NCBI GenBank assembly: GCA_032358165.1
Contig: JAALGY010000039.1
Coordinates: 1,550,001 to 1,614,000, forward strand
Direction of reading: 5' to 3'
DNA from: Diplosphaera chodatii
Lineage: Eukaryota > Chlorophyta > Trebouxiophyceae > Prasiolales > Stichococcaceae
Length of the DNA stretch: 64,000 nt
The position numbers and the translations under genes are program-made. Below, piece after piece: positions 1 through 12,200 of the stretch (the stretch's first letter is position 1; each line of letters begins with the position of its first letter). A model generated the notes under the pieces. It did no database searches and was not told where the DNA came from. It saw only the letters and a list, made by a program, of their open reading frames with translations.

Positions 1-2445
1 GTGCACAAAGGCTGCCAGAATGTGGACCAGCTCATCAGCAAGCAGCACAGTCACGTCCAGCTCCCTGCATACTCAGAGCAAAGAGCTGGCTTAAAAACGG
101 GCGATGCTGTTCAGGCACGCTACAGCCTGCACCACACACAGTCTCACTGGCCCCGAGATCACCCGGTTAACTGTGCCAAAGGAAGGGGCAGAGGTGGGGG
201 CCGGTGCACCCCTGCACCCGCAGTGCTGACCTGCTGACATTGGCGGCGTCGTGTTTGTTGCCGGCCGGCGGCCATGCGTGCGGCAGCGGCCATGAGGTGG
301 CGCCATGCATCCAGCTCGTCTCCCGCGAATCCAGCAGCGGCAGAACCTTCTCCGTAAGTAGCCACCTGGCGAAGAACGCCGGCTCATCGGATACAGTTGC
401 CCTATATGTGCTGCGGATAACTCTGACGACCCTGCAGCACAGCATCACATGACTGTCACACGAAGTGTGGCGTTTTCCCGTAGGGTTCAAGGGCTGAGAT
501 GTGCCTTTCCATTTCTTACTGCCAGCAAACGCCCAACCACGGCTTGCGGTGGTCCTGCCACCAGTGTTCAGCGGTGGTCGACGCAGCTCTGCCAAGCGTG
601 GTGTCACCTGGCAGCCACCAGTAACACTGGGCGCGTGTCGCGGTCGGGACATCCTGGTTCCCGCGCCCAATGCCTTAACACCTGCGTTTGGGCAAGCTGG
701 TATGAAGCGCATTCTGTACCTGATGTGGGCGACCCACAAATCATGACATGGTTGCCTTGTCCTCAGTATGACAGTGAGCTGTAGAGACGCAACTCCGTAC
801 CTGGATGCCCTCTTCGACCACTGCCATGACGAAGTCAGACGAGCCGTGTTCGACAGCAGGAAGCAGCAGATGGCCGCTGCACAGCCACAGCATCTGACAG
901 CAGCCGGCCACGACGGCGCCCCTCTCTGGGTCCTGTTGGCATTGCACGACGATGCGTGACGTGGTTGCACAACGCATGCGAGCAGATAACTTGTTTATGT
1001 CACTGTGCAGCCACGTGCTGGCGCAGGCAGCAGGCTGCGAGGTACACATCGCGCGGTGCCCGTACCACAAGTGTGCGAACTTGCCCACATAACATCTCAC
1101 CGGGCGACTGACGCCGGCGAAAAGGTGTGACAGCGCCTTCGCAAAGATGCTGAGCACCCCGTCCGCCTGTGCTCCCGCGCTGTCAGGTGGTGCAGCGCGC
1201 CCATCGCCGTGGTGGTGGCGTGTGCCAGCAGGCCAGCCAGCTGGTAGGTGCGTTCCTGGCCACGCTACGCAGCACCATGCAGGTTGCAGCTGTTGAACTG
1301 CTCTGGCAGAGCACTGCATTGGCCTCGCACACATTGGACTTGAGGGGCCGCCCTCAGTTCTTTACGCATGTGCAACTTGGTCCCGGCGAGATGACGACGG
1401 TATCAGTGACAACCATATTGGCTGTGATTCGGACCTGAGGGTCAGACCAGTTTCCGGAGAATGCCCACCTCGTCAAAGTCTGGCGCAGCATCAAGCGCTG
1501 TGTCCATGGAGGCCTGCGCCGCCTGAGCCAGGCACAGCGCCTGGTGCTGCAGGCGGGGGTTTGACAGGCGCTCGGCTGCGGCGGTGCCCTCTGGCGGCGT
1601 CAGCTGAGCCGCTGTGAGCGCCAGCTCGGCGCAGCTGACGATGCAGATGCTGTGCTTGAAGCTGCAACCGCGGAAGCGCACTGATCTTCGGACAGTGGAC
1701 ATGCAGAAGCGGCCATGGCACATTCTGCAGGGGAGATCTGCTGCACAGGGCGGTATGGCTGTGCATTGCATGCGCTTGGCCGCATAGCAGGATGTGACAC
1801 TCAAGTTGAGTCAAGGCTTACTCTCGATCGTGGTGTTTGCAGGCCAGCACGAGCGCCGACATGAGGCCGGGCAGCAGCGCAAAAGCGACGGCTTGTCTGC
1901 CATCGAAGATGTTGACGCTGGAAGCCGCCAGGATAGTGAGGCGGCCGACTGCATATGGCGGCCCTGTGGCGACCATCTGCGCGACGGCAGCTGGGCTGCC
2001 GAGCACGGTGCCGACGTCACGTATGTGCCGCGCAATCACGGGCCAGATGTGCACGCAGCTGTCTTCCGGGGCGTAGAATGAGGCCATGGCTGACGCCGCG
2101 GCTGCGGCAAGATTTGTGTCCACATGGGACAGCAGCCCGCACAGCTGCTTCACAACGGCCGTTTCCCGCGCTTCCTCGCTGTCAGCGGGGTCCACTCTGC
2201 AGATGATGGCAAGAACGTTGTTGCATGTGCAGACCAGTGCAAGTGCGGATGCCCGCATTGCAGACCCAATGGGCGGCACATCGCACAGCGGATGACGACA
2301 TTGCGGGCACCTGGTCTGAGACATAAGATGCTGCAGGAGAGCCTGCCACGGCGCTTCCTCGTGCCGCTTGTCGCTGATGACCTCCAGCAGGTGCGCTGCA
2401 TCATGGCCCGGGTTCTTGCTGGCAACGTTGTCTTGTCGCGTCTGC
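1..2445 (-). CDS. U-box protein paralogue, copy A (partial, probably damaged)
   Basis: This is a tandem copy of the U-box gene at 2996-8690, cut by the window's left edge before its U-box would appear. Homologous exons, with phases matching copy B, are 2311-2445, 1822-2196, 1469-1661, about 1101-1264, 801-932, 231-382 and 1-64. They encode the alpha-helical, HEAT/ARM-like body; for example both copies share KQLCGLLSHVDT and WPVIARHIRDVG. The exon at about 1101-1264 is 164 nt, whereas its counterpart in copy B is 180 nt. The 16-nt loss shifts the frame and leads into TGA at the donor. The exon upstream of 2445 also lacks the donor seen in copy B. I therefore suspect a decaying copy, although an assembly error or alternative splicing could explain it. 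The U-box function is inferred from copy B only. Confidence 0.65.
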
Positions 2446-2995
2446 CTGCAAAAGCCAGTTACATGTGGCGGCTGTAACGTCTGTCGTGCGTATCTACAGC
2501 GCTGGTTGATGCAGAACAGGTTGCGTATTGGCGCGTGCATGCGGCAGCATGAGGTACCAGAATCTGCTAGGCCTTGGCACCTTGATCGAGGCGACATCTC
2601 AATAGAGTGGCGGCCTCAGTGTGTCAGTAGTTGGCTACTGCGCTGATCAGCATCCGACCTGCTCTTGAACATCACCTAGATGTGGCAGTGGGCACGCAAA
2701 TGGTTGCCATGCCAGCCAGCAGAACATCGTGCACCAACCGGCCGGCAGATGCCCACGCCTAATACGTCAGAGATATGACAGCGGCGGTGTATGTGGTGTC
2801 TTGCAACGCAGCGAGGCTTTCGCTTGCTGCATGCTGAGATCCAGATGCAGAGATCCAGCCCACCTCAGCAGTAACCTAGGTACACCTGAATCAGCAAATC
2901 AGGCACTGTTCACATGATGGCAGAGACGGCGCACACCTACACTTCTGGCTGGTTCCATCGCCGAACCTTGATTTACTTCTAGAGAGAGACCCATG
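2446..2995. other. Spacer between the two U-box copies
   Basis: This stretch should hold the 5' end of copy A and the 3' flank of copy B. A sequence related to the first recognisable exon of copy B can be aligned loosely around 2630-2760, but it has no clear donor. I see no independent gene, RNA or repeat. Confidence 0.4.
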
Positions 2996-5900
2996 TCAAT
3001 GTCTCCTTGCAAGTGCCTGCAGCAGGCTGCGCAGCGCAAAGTTGGGCATCAGGGTCGCTGCGTCTGCGGGCTGCCCCGTCAGCGGCGAGGTGCCGCGCTG
3101 ATGCAGCCACTCTTCGATTGCTGGGCGCTCGTAGCTTTGTCCATCTGCTGGCAGCAGGACAGGATCCAACATGGCGACCTGCAGAAGCAGTCACAACAGA
3201 GTGGGAACTTGGCCCGGAAGCAGACACTGACATGGCCTTTTTAGATGTCTCCCTATTTGATGACCTTATCTGAAACACCATCCAGATGATGGCGTATGGG
3301 ATTTAGCATATGGAAGAAGCCGTGCTCGGTGGCCTATCGAACTTCGACAGGAGCCACGAGGGGCACCTGTGTCAGCGGGCACAGCATCCAGGCGTGTTCA
3401 TCGGCAGCCGGCTCAGCTGCCGCCTCAGCTGCGCAGCCATACAGGTGCGGGACACTGGCTGCACTCGCGGGCGGTGCGCCCGTGGTGCCGCCGGCGCCTG
3501 GCCGCGTAGGAGCCGCATCTATTACCGATGTCCCTGCCGCTGCCGCCGCTGCTGGAGCAGCAGGAGCCCCATCGGAGCTGGGCGGCCTCCGCTTCTTCCG
3601 AGCCGCCCTGGCCGCCAGCTGCTGCTTCTCCGCATCGTCTTCCTGCAGTTCAAATGGCCGTCTCCTCGCGAGTCTCTGTACCAAGGACAGCGCCGCAGCA
3701 CATTGCAGACACCAGTTGCTGAGGCGAGCAGCCTGCAGTCACAGTGGCGATCATCTGAGGCCGCACCTGCAGCAGCAGAGCCGCCATGCGGTTGGCAGCC
3801 GCCACTGCAGCCGCGGCGTCAGCCGCCGGCGGCTGCTGGTTCTGCCCCCTCCCCCCCTGCTGCCGCCGCTGCACTTGCTGCTGGCGCTGCCGCTGCTGCT
3901 GCAGCTGCGGGTCTGATTCCTGGGGATAGGCCTGCTGCACAGCCCTTTGCAGGGCGGCTGTCACGCTGGCGATGGCCGGCTGGACGCCCGCCAGCACCCG
4001 CCGGCCCGCCTTGGCCCTCAGCTGCCGTATAGACTGCACCGCGGCTGAAGCATGTTGCACGCTTTGGAATAGACACAGTCTAGCCTGCAGGCACTGTAAG
4101 CAGCGCGCAGCATGTCCTTGCCAGGAGGACACAAGCAGGGCGAGGGGCAGGACGCACAGCGGCCGCGCTCACCTGCTGCCACAGGAGCGGCCAGCCAGTT
4201 GGACGCAGGTGCTCTGCCGCGAGGGGGTCCCGCCGCAGCAGCCGCTCCAGCAGGCCGCACAGCCCGGCGACGACGTCGCCGCGCCCGTACATCGCTGCCG
4301 GCACCGTCGTCGTCGCAGCCAACCTGCAGAAATGTGAGATGGAGCGCTGTCCACATGTAGCATGCGCCCGGCGGGATTGATAATCCAGGTGTGCAGCTGC
4401 AGCGCCGCGGCGGCACAGCATGCTCTGCACATCATGCGCCAGCATGAGCTGTGCCTCACGAGAAGAAGCTGTCGACGTTTTTCAGCAGCCACGCCGCCGT
4501 CGCGTCCCCCCCGCCGCCCCCCGCCAGCGCCGCGAGCAGTGGCTGCAGCCTTTGCCACATCACGTCCAGGTATGCCGCGTCGCGCGTGGCGTGGAACTCC
4601 CGCAGCTCCAGCACCAGGTGCGCCAGACCGACCGACGCCGCCGCCGTTGCGTGTTCAGGGAAGTGCGCCCGCAGCAAACCGACTTCCTCTTCATGACCCA
4701 CCGCCTGCAGAAGAAGACAGGACAGCATGAAACCAGCCCGCCAGGGGCAGTCAGCCCAGTGGCATGCTGGCTGTCAGTGGGGGCTGCATGTTCTAGTGGT
4801 GCCCTTGTATCTGCGGCCCCTTGCCATCCAGTTGTCGCCTAAGGGCCTGCCAAATACATAACCTAGTTGACAAAGTTCCGCTGGTGGTGATGAACGGACA
4901 TACTCAGGAGTCGTCGTTGGCAGCCCTGGGGCACTCTCTGGACCCCAGCATGCAGGGTACACAGCAGCACTGCAAGTGGACGTGCCTGCAGCGAGTGCCG
5001 CAGCTGCTGCTCAGACGCTGCCGCTGCTGCGATGCAGGCCTCCACGATCTGCAGCGCCGCAGCCGCCACCGATCGCTCGGCGGCTAGCTTGCACACCGGG
5101 TTTTCTTCGTCTGGCACCCTGGGCACACGTGCCGGCAACGGTGCCCACTCAGACCATGGGATGTTGGATGCAGACGGCAGAGATGACCGCAAGTCATAGG
5201 ACCCATCGCTCACCATCCAGCTTCCTGCATACCGAGCACGGCATCTTCAAGCAGCTGGGGCAATGCACCTGACGCGCTTGCTGATGTTGAGCCTGCGAGG
5301 CTTGCTGCGGTGATGGCCGAGCATGAAGGCTGCAAAGACCTCCACCACCCTGCAGCGCGTTTACACAAGGTTTCGTTGTCACATTTGATCCACCAGCCTT
5401 CAGGGGTATGAGCATTTTACTCGAGGGGTTTGACGATACAGCACGGTGTAAGACACCGCCAGTCACATTGGGTGTCAGCAGCAACAACAGCAACAAAGTG
5501 TGTCCTGTGTCTGCATAGCAGTGGTTGACGGAAGGTTTGTCTTCATGTGACACTTGGTATTTGCAGAAAACAGACGTTGGATGAGAGAGCACCTGGCGTC
5601 GACCACAAGGACTAGTGATGAGATGGCGAAACCGCCAGGCACCATCCCGCCCGGCAAACGGGACTCGTTTGGCAGCCGCGCCAAAAATGCGTAGTGCACA
5701 AAAAGCGCCAGCGTGCGAACAAGCTCATCAGCAAGCAGCACAGTTATGTCCAAATCCCTGCATGAGTGAAGCACGACAGCTGATTTGGAAGCCGCATGAC
5801 TAGCTTGAAACCTGGACATGCTGTCCAAACAGGCTGCAACCTGCAGCACACACAGACTTACTTGCCCTGAGGTCACCTGCCTGACGGAACGAAAGGAAGG

Positions 5901-8690
5901 AAGCAGCACAGGTGGGGGCCCGTGCAATTCTGCACCCAGAGAACCGACCTGCTGACATTGCTGTGTTGTTTGTTGCCGGCCGGCTGCCAGGCATGCGGCA
6001 GCGGCCAATCGTTGCTGCCCTGTAGCGAGCTGGTCTCCTGCACATCCAGCAGCGGCAGCACCTTCTTCGCAAGCAGCCGCCTGACCGCCGACGCCTGCTC
6101 ACAACATACCGCCGACCTGTCCAGGTGGCTGATGATCCTGACCACCCTGCAGCACACTGCAGGTTGTTGCCAGGATGTTCCTCTTACTATCTGATGGGCT
6201 CCAAAGCAAACACTAATGTCATGTTGCCCGGTCGTCAACCCAGCAACAGCCTGTCGTGAGCTCGACACCAGTTTTCAACGAGGGAGACGCAGCTGTGCTG
6301 GGCATACGGTACCTGGCAGTCACCAGCAGGAGCGGACGCGTACTGCCATCAAAACATCCTGATTCCTGTGCACCGCGCCTCAACACCTGCACATCGGGCA
6401 AGCTGTGCTAGGAAGACAAGTCGCGTTGTGTACCAGTTTATACCTGAACGATGCGAAACTTCATGACACGAAGTGAAAACTTATCACTGCAGCAGTGACT
6501 CGCAAGACCACAGCTGCATACCTGCATGGCCGCTTTGGACACTGCCATGACGAGGTCAGACGAGCCCCGTTGCACGGCAAGAGGCAGCAAATAGCCGCTG
6601 CACAGCCACAGCATCTGGCAGCAGCCGGCCAAGACAGCGCTCCTCTCAGGGTACTGTGAGGACAGCAGCAGAATCACCGCCAGTGATGTACCAACAGACT
6701 GCGCGATTACAACATGGCATGAGCGCACAGACTCTGGCTGATGAGCACAACTACATCCAACATGTTGCACCGACATGGCACAGATCGCGCCAGGCTTTGA
6801 TGAACATACTCGATGATCCCCTGCACCACAGCAGTGCTGACAGACAGCTCACCGGGCAGCTGACGCCGGCATGGACGTGCGACAGAGCCCCCGCAAAGAG
6901 GGCAAGCAGGCCATTTGCCATTTCAGACGACCAGATCAGTCGCTGGGTCGTCAGGTGGTGCAGCGCGCCCATCGCCGCCGTGGTGGCGCGCGCCAGCAGG
7001 CACGCCAGCTGGTAAGTGCGTTCGCGGCCTTCCTGCGCAGCACCAGGCAGTCCAACCCCTTTTTTGACTGCTCTGGCAAAGCACCTTGCTGGCCCTGACC
7101 ACATCCAATTAGACACGCCGGTCCGCAACTGTGGAAAGTCCTACACACAACTTTGGTCGATAACAACGATATGGGTGACAGCTGTGACGAATGCTACTGG
7201 AGCTGCGGGGCAGGCGCTTGCACGCAATGCCCACCTCATCAAAGTCCGGTGCAACATCAAGCGCCTTGTCCATGCAGGACAGTGCTGCGGTGGCCAGGCG
7301 CAGCGCCTGGTGCTGCAGGCGGGGGCTGGACAGGTGCTCGGCTGCGGCGGTGCCCGCTGGCGGCGCCAGCTGCGCTGCTGCGAGCGCCAGCTCAGCACAG
7401 CTGACGATGCAGATGCTGTACTCGACCCTGCAGCCACAGCAGCACACCGGTGGACGGACAGCAGAAGCGAGCATGGCATGCATCGCAGGGGAGAGCTGCT
7501 GCACTGGGCGGTGGATTGAACATTGCCACCGCGTAGTAAACTGCAGCACTCCAGCAGAGGCTCACTCTCTGTATTTGCAGGCCAGCACCAGCGCCGGCAT
7601 GAGGCCGGGCAGCAGCGCAGATGCAATGGCTTCATGTCTGCCATCGAAGATCTTGACGCTGGAAGCTGCAAGGAGAGTGAGGTGGCCGACTGCAAATGGT
7701 GGCCCTGTGGCGACCATCTGCGCCACAGCAGCTGGCTCGCCGAGCACGGCGCCGACATCGCGAATGTGCCGCGCAATCACGGGCCAGATGTAGATGCAGC
7801 TCCCTTCCACAGCGTAGAACGAGGCGATTGCGGATGCCGCGGCTGCGGCCAGACTTGTGTCCACATGGGACAGCAGCCCGCACAGCTGCTTCAGAACGGC
7901 TTTTCCCGGCGCTTCATCGCCGTCAATGGGGTTCATTCTGTAGAGAGTGTCGCAACCGTCACAGCGCACATGTGCCGATCGGTGCGTACCCAGATGCACG
8001 CATTTGCAGTCTTATTTGCAGTCTTGGGCGGCGTATCTCACGACAGCACATAGCTCCGCGGGCACCTGGTCTGAGGCATAAGGTGCTGCAGGAGAGCCTG
8101 CCACGGCGTTTCTTCGGGCTGCTTGTCGTTAATGACCTCCAGCAGATGCGCTGCGGCATCACTCGAGAGCGCCTGGGCAGCATTGCTCTGTTGGGTCTGC
8201 CTGGAATCAGCCAGCAGGCAGGCTGGTCAACCGATGGTCAACCGATTAGATCTGCTGCAAGAAAAAGGTGCAGATTGCGCACTTCTGTGCAGCGCATGGG
8301 GTGGCATGATCGTATAGCAAGATCTGTCCACATCGCACTTCGATCGAGGCGGCATGCTGAGGCTGAACTAGCCCGACCAAGGCGTTATGCTGGTTCTGTG
8401 GCCTGCAGCGGCGCTGAAGCTTCCCAGGATGTTCCAGAAAGCATTTGGACACAGCGACGGGCGCAATGGGGGCCGCTGTGCTTTATGACATACCAATCAC
8501 AGCCAACAGGCTCATAAGCTGATACGAGCACTCTGCGAGCGTTCTGCGCTTCACATGCGTTGTGATATCGATGATATGATTCAACTTTCGTTCCTCGTCT
8601 GGTCCATGCTGAGATCCACCAGCCAGCTCACCGCGGCGGTACGCCCATGTCAGCAAGTAAAGTACGGTATACATGCTGCCTTGCAGATGT
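2996..8690 (-). CDS. U-box domain E3 ubiquitin ligase with HEAT/ARM-like repeats, copy B
   Basis: Likely a cytosolic or nuclear E3 that recruits ubiquitin-charged E2 through a C-terminal U-box. Phase-consistent exons are 8632-~8679, 8066-8200, 7566-7937, 7235-7427, 6853-7032, 6522-6653, 5949-6094, 5593-5757, 5269-5349, 4986-5118, 4460-4704, 4173-4323, 3767-4033, 3367-3642 and 2996-3178, giving at least 885 aa. The U-box is split over the last two exons: MLCPLTQ, then VAMLDPVLLPADGQSYER, EEWL, SPLTGQPA and MPNFALRSLL. Upstream lie helical Leu/Ala repeats, a Q-rich stretch (exon 3767-4033) and an Ala/Pro linker. The first exon and start codon are not resolved; they lie upstream of about 8630. 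The donor after exon 4986-5118 appears to be GC (CAG/GCACGT), though a phase-compatible GT alternative exists a few codons on. The U-box call is firm; the ARM label is inferred from composition. Confidence 0.85.
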
Positions 8691-9293
8691 GGCAGGTGCT
8701 GACCAAGCTGTGCTCTCTAGGGCAGGAATGCAGGTGATGACACGGGGGACTGTGGCCTGGTGCACACATGCGTCACATGCTATGCGCTGTTTTACACGGG
8801 CCGGTAACAGGAGCATCCACGCACCCAAGCTACAAGGACAACGCTTCAGATTGCTGCACCAGACAGACAAGTCAAACCACAAACAAAAGAAACAAGCAAC
8901 GAGAATGCAAGCACCACAGAAACACGTCTGGACAGTGCCATGACCTATCACCTTACAAACCTGCAAAAAGCTAGTAATGTAGCGCCTGTCTGTCTGCATC
9001 AGCAGCTGACACCTGGCATGTTGCATCTGTTCCTGTATGATTGTCACAGGTGGCCTGGTGCCACATGGCATTTGCTGTTATGTCTGCCACATGCAGCAGG
9101 GTAGAATTGAGGGCAAGCGCAGCATAGCTGAGGATTGGGGTGAATCACTGAGGTTCCAGGTTCCAGGTTCCAGAAGTCTGCTGCAGTAGTTTGGCGCCCG
9201 TGCCGGAGCTAGGACGGCGTGCGCCGTCTGCATGACGACCTCTGCCTCGGCTGCCGGCTGCGTCTTGGATGCTGCAGGGTGGACGATTACACC
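8691..9293. other. Intergenic: upstream of U-box copy B, 3' flank of the repeat-module gene
   Basis: Both flanking genes are on the minus strand. A TGTAA motif on the minus strand (8953-8957) could be the poly(A) signal of the gene ending at 9294. A 7-bp tandem repeat (gttccag, three copies) lies at about 9151-9173. The missing first exon of the U-box gene may be here; an open minus-strand frame runs up to about 9071. No TATA box stands out. Confidence 0.4.
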
Positions 9294-12200
9294 CTAACCT
9301 CGGAAGGCGCGCAGCAGGGAACCCAGCATGCCCGTGCTCACCGCCGGCGGCGCTGCAGGGGCGGTTTTTGCTGAGGCGGCTGCTGCTGCCGACGGCTGCC
9401 CATGGCTGCCTCTGGCCGCATCGGAGCTGGTGGCGGCACGCGCACCGGCAGCTGCCTCAGATGGGTACACGCCATTGGCTAGAGATGCCATTATTCCACT
9501 GACGGCCCTTGCACGGGCGGCAGTCCCATCAGCCTTGTGCTCTGCGGCGGCGCCACCGCCATTCTTGTTTGCAGCGGCAACGTCGGCAGCGGTAGGGACT
9601 GCACGAAGCGACTCTGCATCTGCCTCGGCCGCTGCTGAGTTGTTGCCATACCCTGCAGCGGGATCTGCGCCCGTGCTGGCAACCGGGGCGGCACCCGCAT
9701 TTGGGTGCGAGCCCCTGGGCTGGGCACCAGAATCTGCTGCGCGGCTGCGCGCCGCTGGCGCCACCGGCCTTCGGCCCCCTGCTGAGTGTGAGGCCCCCGA
9801 TGCTGCGGCGGCCCCCGCGGGCGCTGCAGGGTGGGGCGCCGCAGGCGTGCCGGGGCGCGGCGGCGGCTGCGCTGCAGGGTGGGGCCCCGAGTGGGGTGCC
9901 GTCGCCCCCGCGCCACTTGAGGCCAGCCGCCTGAAGGCGGCGCTTGGAGGCGGCTGCAGTAACAGCCCACACAAGCTCTCAGCACAGCGCTGTCTGCAGG
10001 CCATGCACCGCAGTGCCCCACACATGCGCACAGCGGAAACTGGAACGCCGAGGTGAAGGACGCCAGCTACCGCCCGTACAGGTTGCTATCACTCGGCGCA
10101 CTCACCGCTGCGGGTTCCCGCAGAGCCGCCAGCCAGGCCGGCGGGCGGCCCTTGCGTCCCGTGTGCTGCGCCAGCAACCTCACCCTGCAGCACATTGCCA
10201 CCCTTCTTCCCATCACCACATCAAGCTTGCAGCACACATGCGCCATGCTGCAGTTCGCACAGGTGTAGGGGTGAGCTGTGTGGTGTTTGAATCTGAGTGC
10301 AGGCTCCAAAGCGGCAGACTTACCTCTCGGCTTCGGAGAGTCCCGACACAGGGCGGCCGTCAGGCAGCAAAGGGCCGGTCTGCGGCGGCGGAGGCGGCGC
10401 CGGCGGCGCGGCTGCATGTTTGCGAGCAACCGTTGAGCAATATGACACAAATGCAGACGGCAAGTGTAAGCATGTAAATCTGCCTGTGCCAGAGGCGCTT
10501 GGCACCGAAGGATGCTGCCGCCGCCCATGCAAGCAACAGCAAACAAGCTGGCGCTGCAACAGCCAAGCGGCCTTTGCTTGGCTCTGTTCAGGTCGACCCC
10601 GGATCGTACTGTGGTAGCACATGTCTGGACATGGCAACTGGATGTACCAAGGACCGAGCACCAAAGGCAACTGCGTGCTTCCAGATATACCATCAACATA
10701 GTTTGAAGCGAACCAATATACCTTGGGCGTCCCTGTTTGAAGGCCGCTTCCGCTTGCGGGCTCGCTGCGGGTCGCGTCGGCTCTGCAGCGAAGCAGCCAC
10801 AGCGCCACTGTCCCGCACGCCGCCGCCGCCGCTGCTTCCGTCGCTGCCGCCGCCGCCGCCGCTGCTGTCGCCGCTCCCCTCACCCGGGCTGCCCTCCTGG
10901 CTCGCTGCTGCGGTCACAGGCATTCCAGCCGGCAGCGGCGGCGCAGGCTGCTTGGTGCCAATGCTGTCGACAGCACCACTGTTTGTGCCCCCGCCGCGCT
11001 CCGGCACATCCGCCGCAACACCGTCGGCGGCCGCTGCAGCCGCCCGCTGCGCGGCGGCGGCAGCATCTGCTGCGGGCAGCCGCAGCCAGGCAGAGGCCCC
11101 GGAGCGGCTCGGCACAGGCGCTGCGCCATCGCTTCTGGCCGCAGCGCTCCCGCCCCCGCCGTCGGCCTCTCTTCTCTGTCTTGGCCGTGGCGCGCTGTCT
11201 TCTCTGCTCTGTCTAGTTTTTGACACGCTGCCGTTTCCGGGCGCAGCAGTGGCTGCCTGTCGACCCCGCTGCCGGAAGTGGCTGGCGATCGTGACGCGCC
11301 GTTTGCGGCCCACATATATTTTGATGGGCGCAGCTGCAGCGGGCGCCGCCTCCTCGCCTGCGCGCAGCAGATGCTAGGAGTCTGCAATAAGTCGGGCCCA
11401 GCAGACACGGCGCTCTGGTGCTGCTCTGTCACGAGCGCTCAGGGCATGGAGCAGTTTGGAGATGGCAGCTTCGAGGTGGCAGGCAGCAGCTGCAGCGCAG
11501 CTGGTCGGTGCTGAACCAGCGACAGAGAGGCCACGCTGATCTGGGTGTCCATCTGCACGGCGGACATGCTCCGCCGGCAAGCTTTTGTCCACATTGCGAC
11601 AGAACGTAGGAATTTAGAATGAGCTGGGCCAGGGGAAACAAGAGCCAGGCTTCAGGAAGCAGTCAGCACCGGTAGGCAGGGACTCTCACCGTCGTCGCCG
11701 GACCCGGGCCCGTCTGCGGGCTCGGGGTCGCCAGCCAGCGCCGCCAGCGCCTCTGCAGCGTCCTTGTGCGCCAGGTCCGACGAGGTGGCCCCCAGCTGCA
11801 GGTGGCAGGTACAGCTCGAGGAGTCAGAGCTATATGATATATCGTGCACCACATCGGGTTGCGCTGGAATGAGCACCTGAAACCACGGAGTCAGGGCTCA
11901 GGGTTCAGCACCTGGTTGATGAGGGCGCGCAGCCAGAAGGACTTGTTGCCGGTCTTGCGGGGCTGCGCCGCCAGCAGCGCCGCCGCCTGCTCCGCGCTCA
12001 GCGCCGACAGCCGCACCCCCTCGTCCTGCAGGGGGGGCGAAGTGCAGGTGTCAGTTGCAGGGACTCATTCTGAGGCCGCACCTGCTGTGCGTCTGCACCG
12101 GTGCCATGTGTCTGTGCTTTGGATGCGTCCACGTATTGCAAGTCCTTCAGCATGTGCATGGTCGTGAACGTCAGGCAGGCCCATTGGGTCAGCGACAGGC

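Noticed and set aside
6095..6150. Extension of the U-box copy B exon 5949-6094 upstream to the ctgcag acceptor near 6148
   Set aside because: That acceptor breaks the reading phase with exon 6522-6653; the acceptor at 6095 keeps phase in both copies.
10914..11432. Long overlapping frames opposite or out of phase with exon 10722-11357
   Set aside because: GC-rich exons leave most frames open; only the frame containing GRKRRV joins its neighbours in phase.
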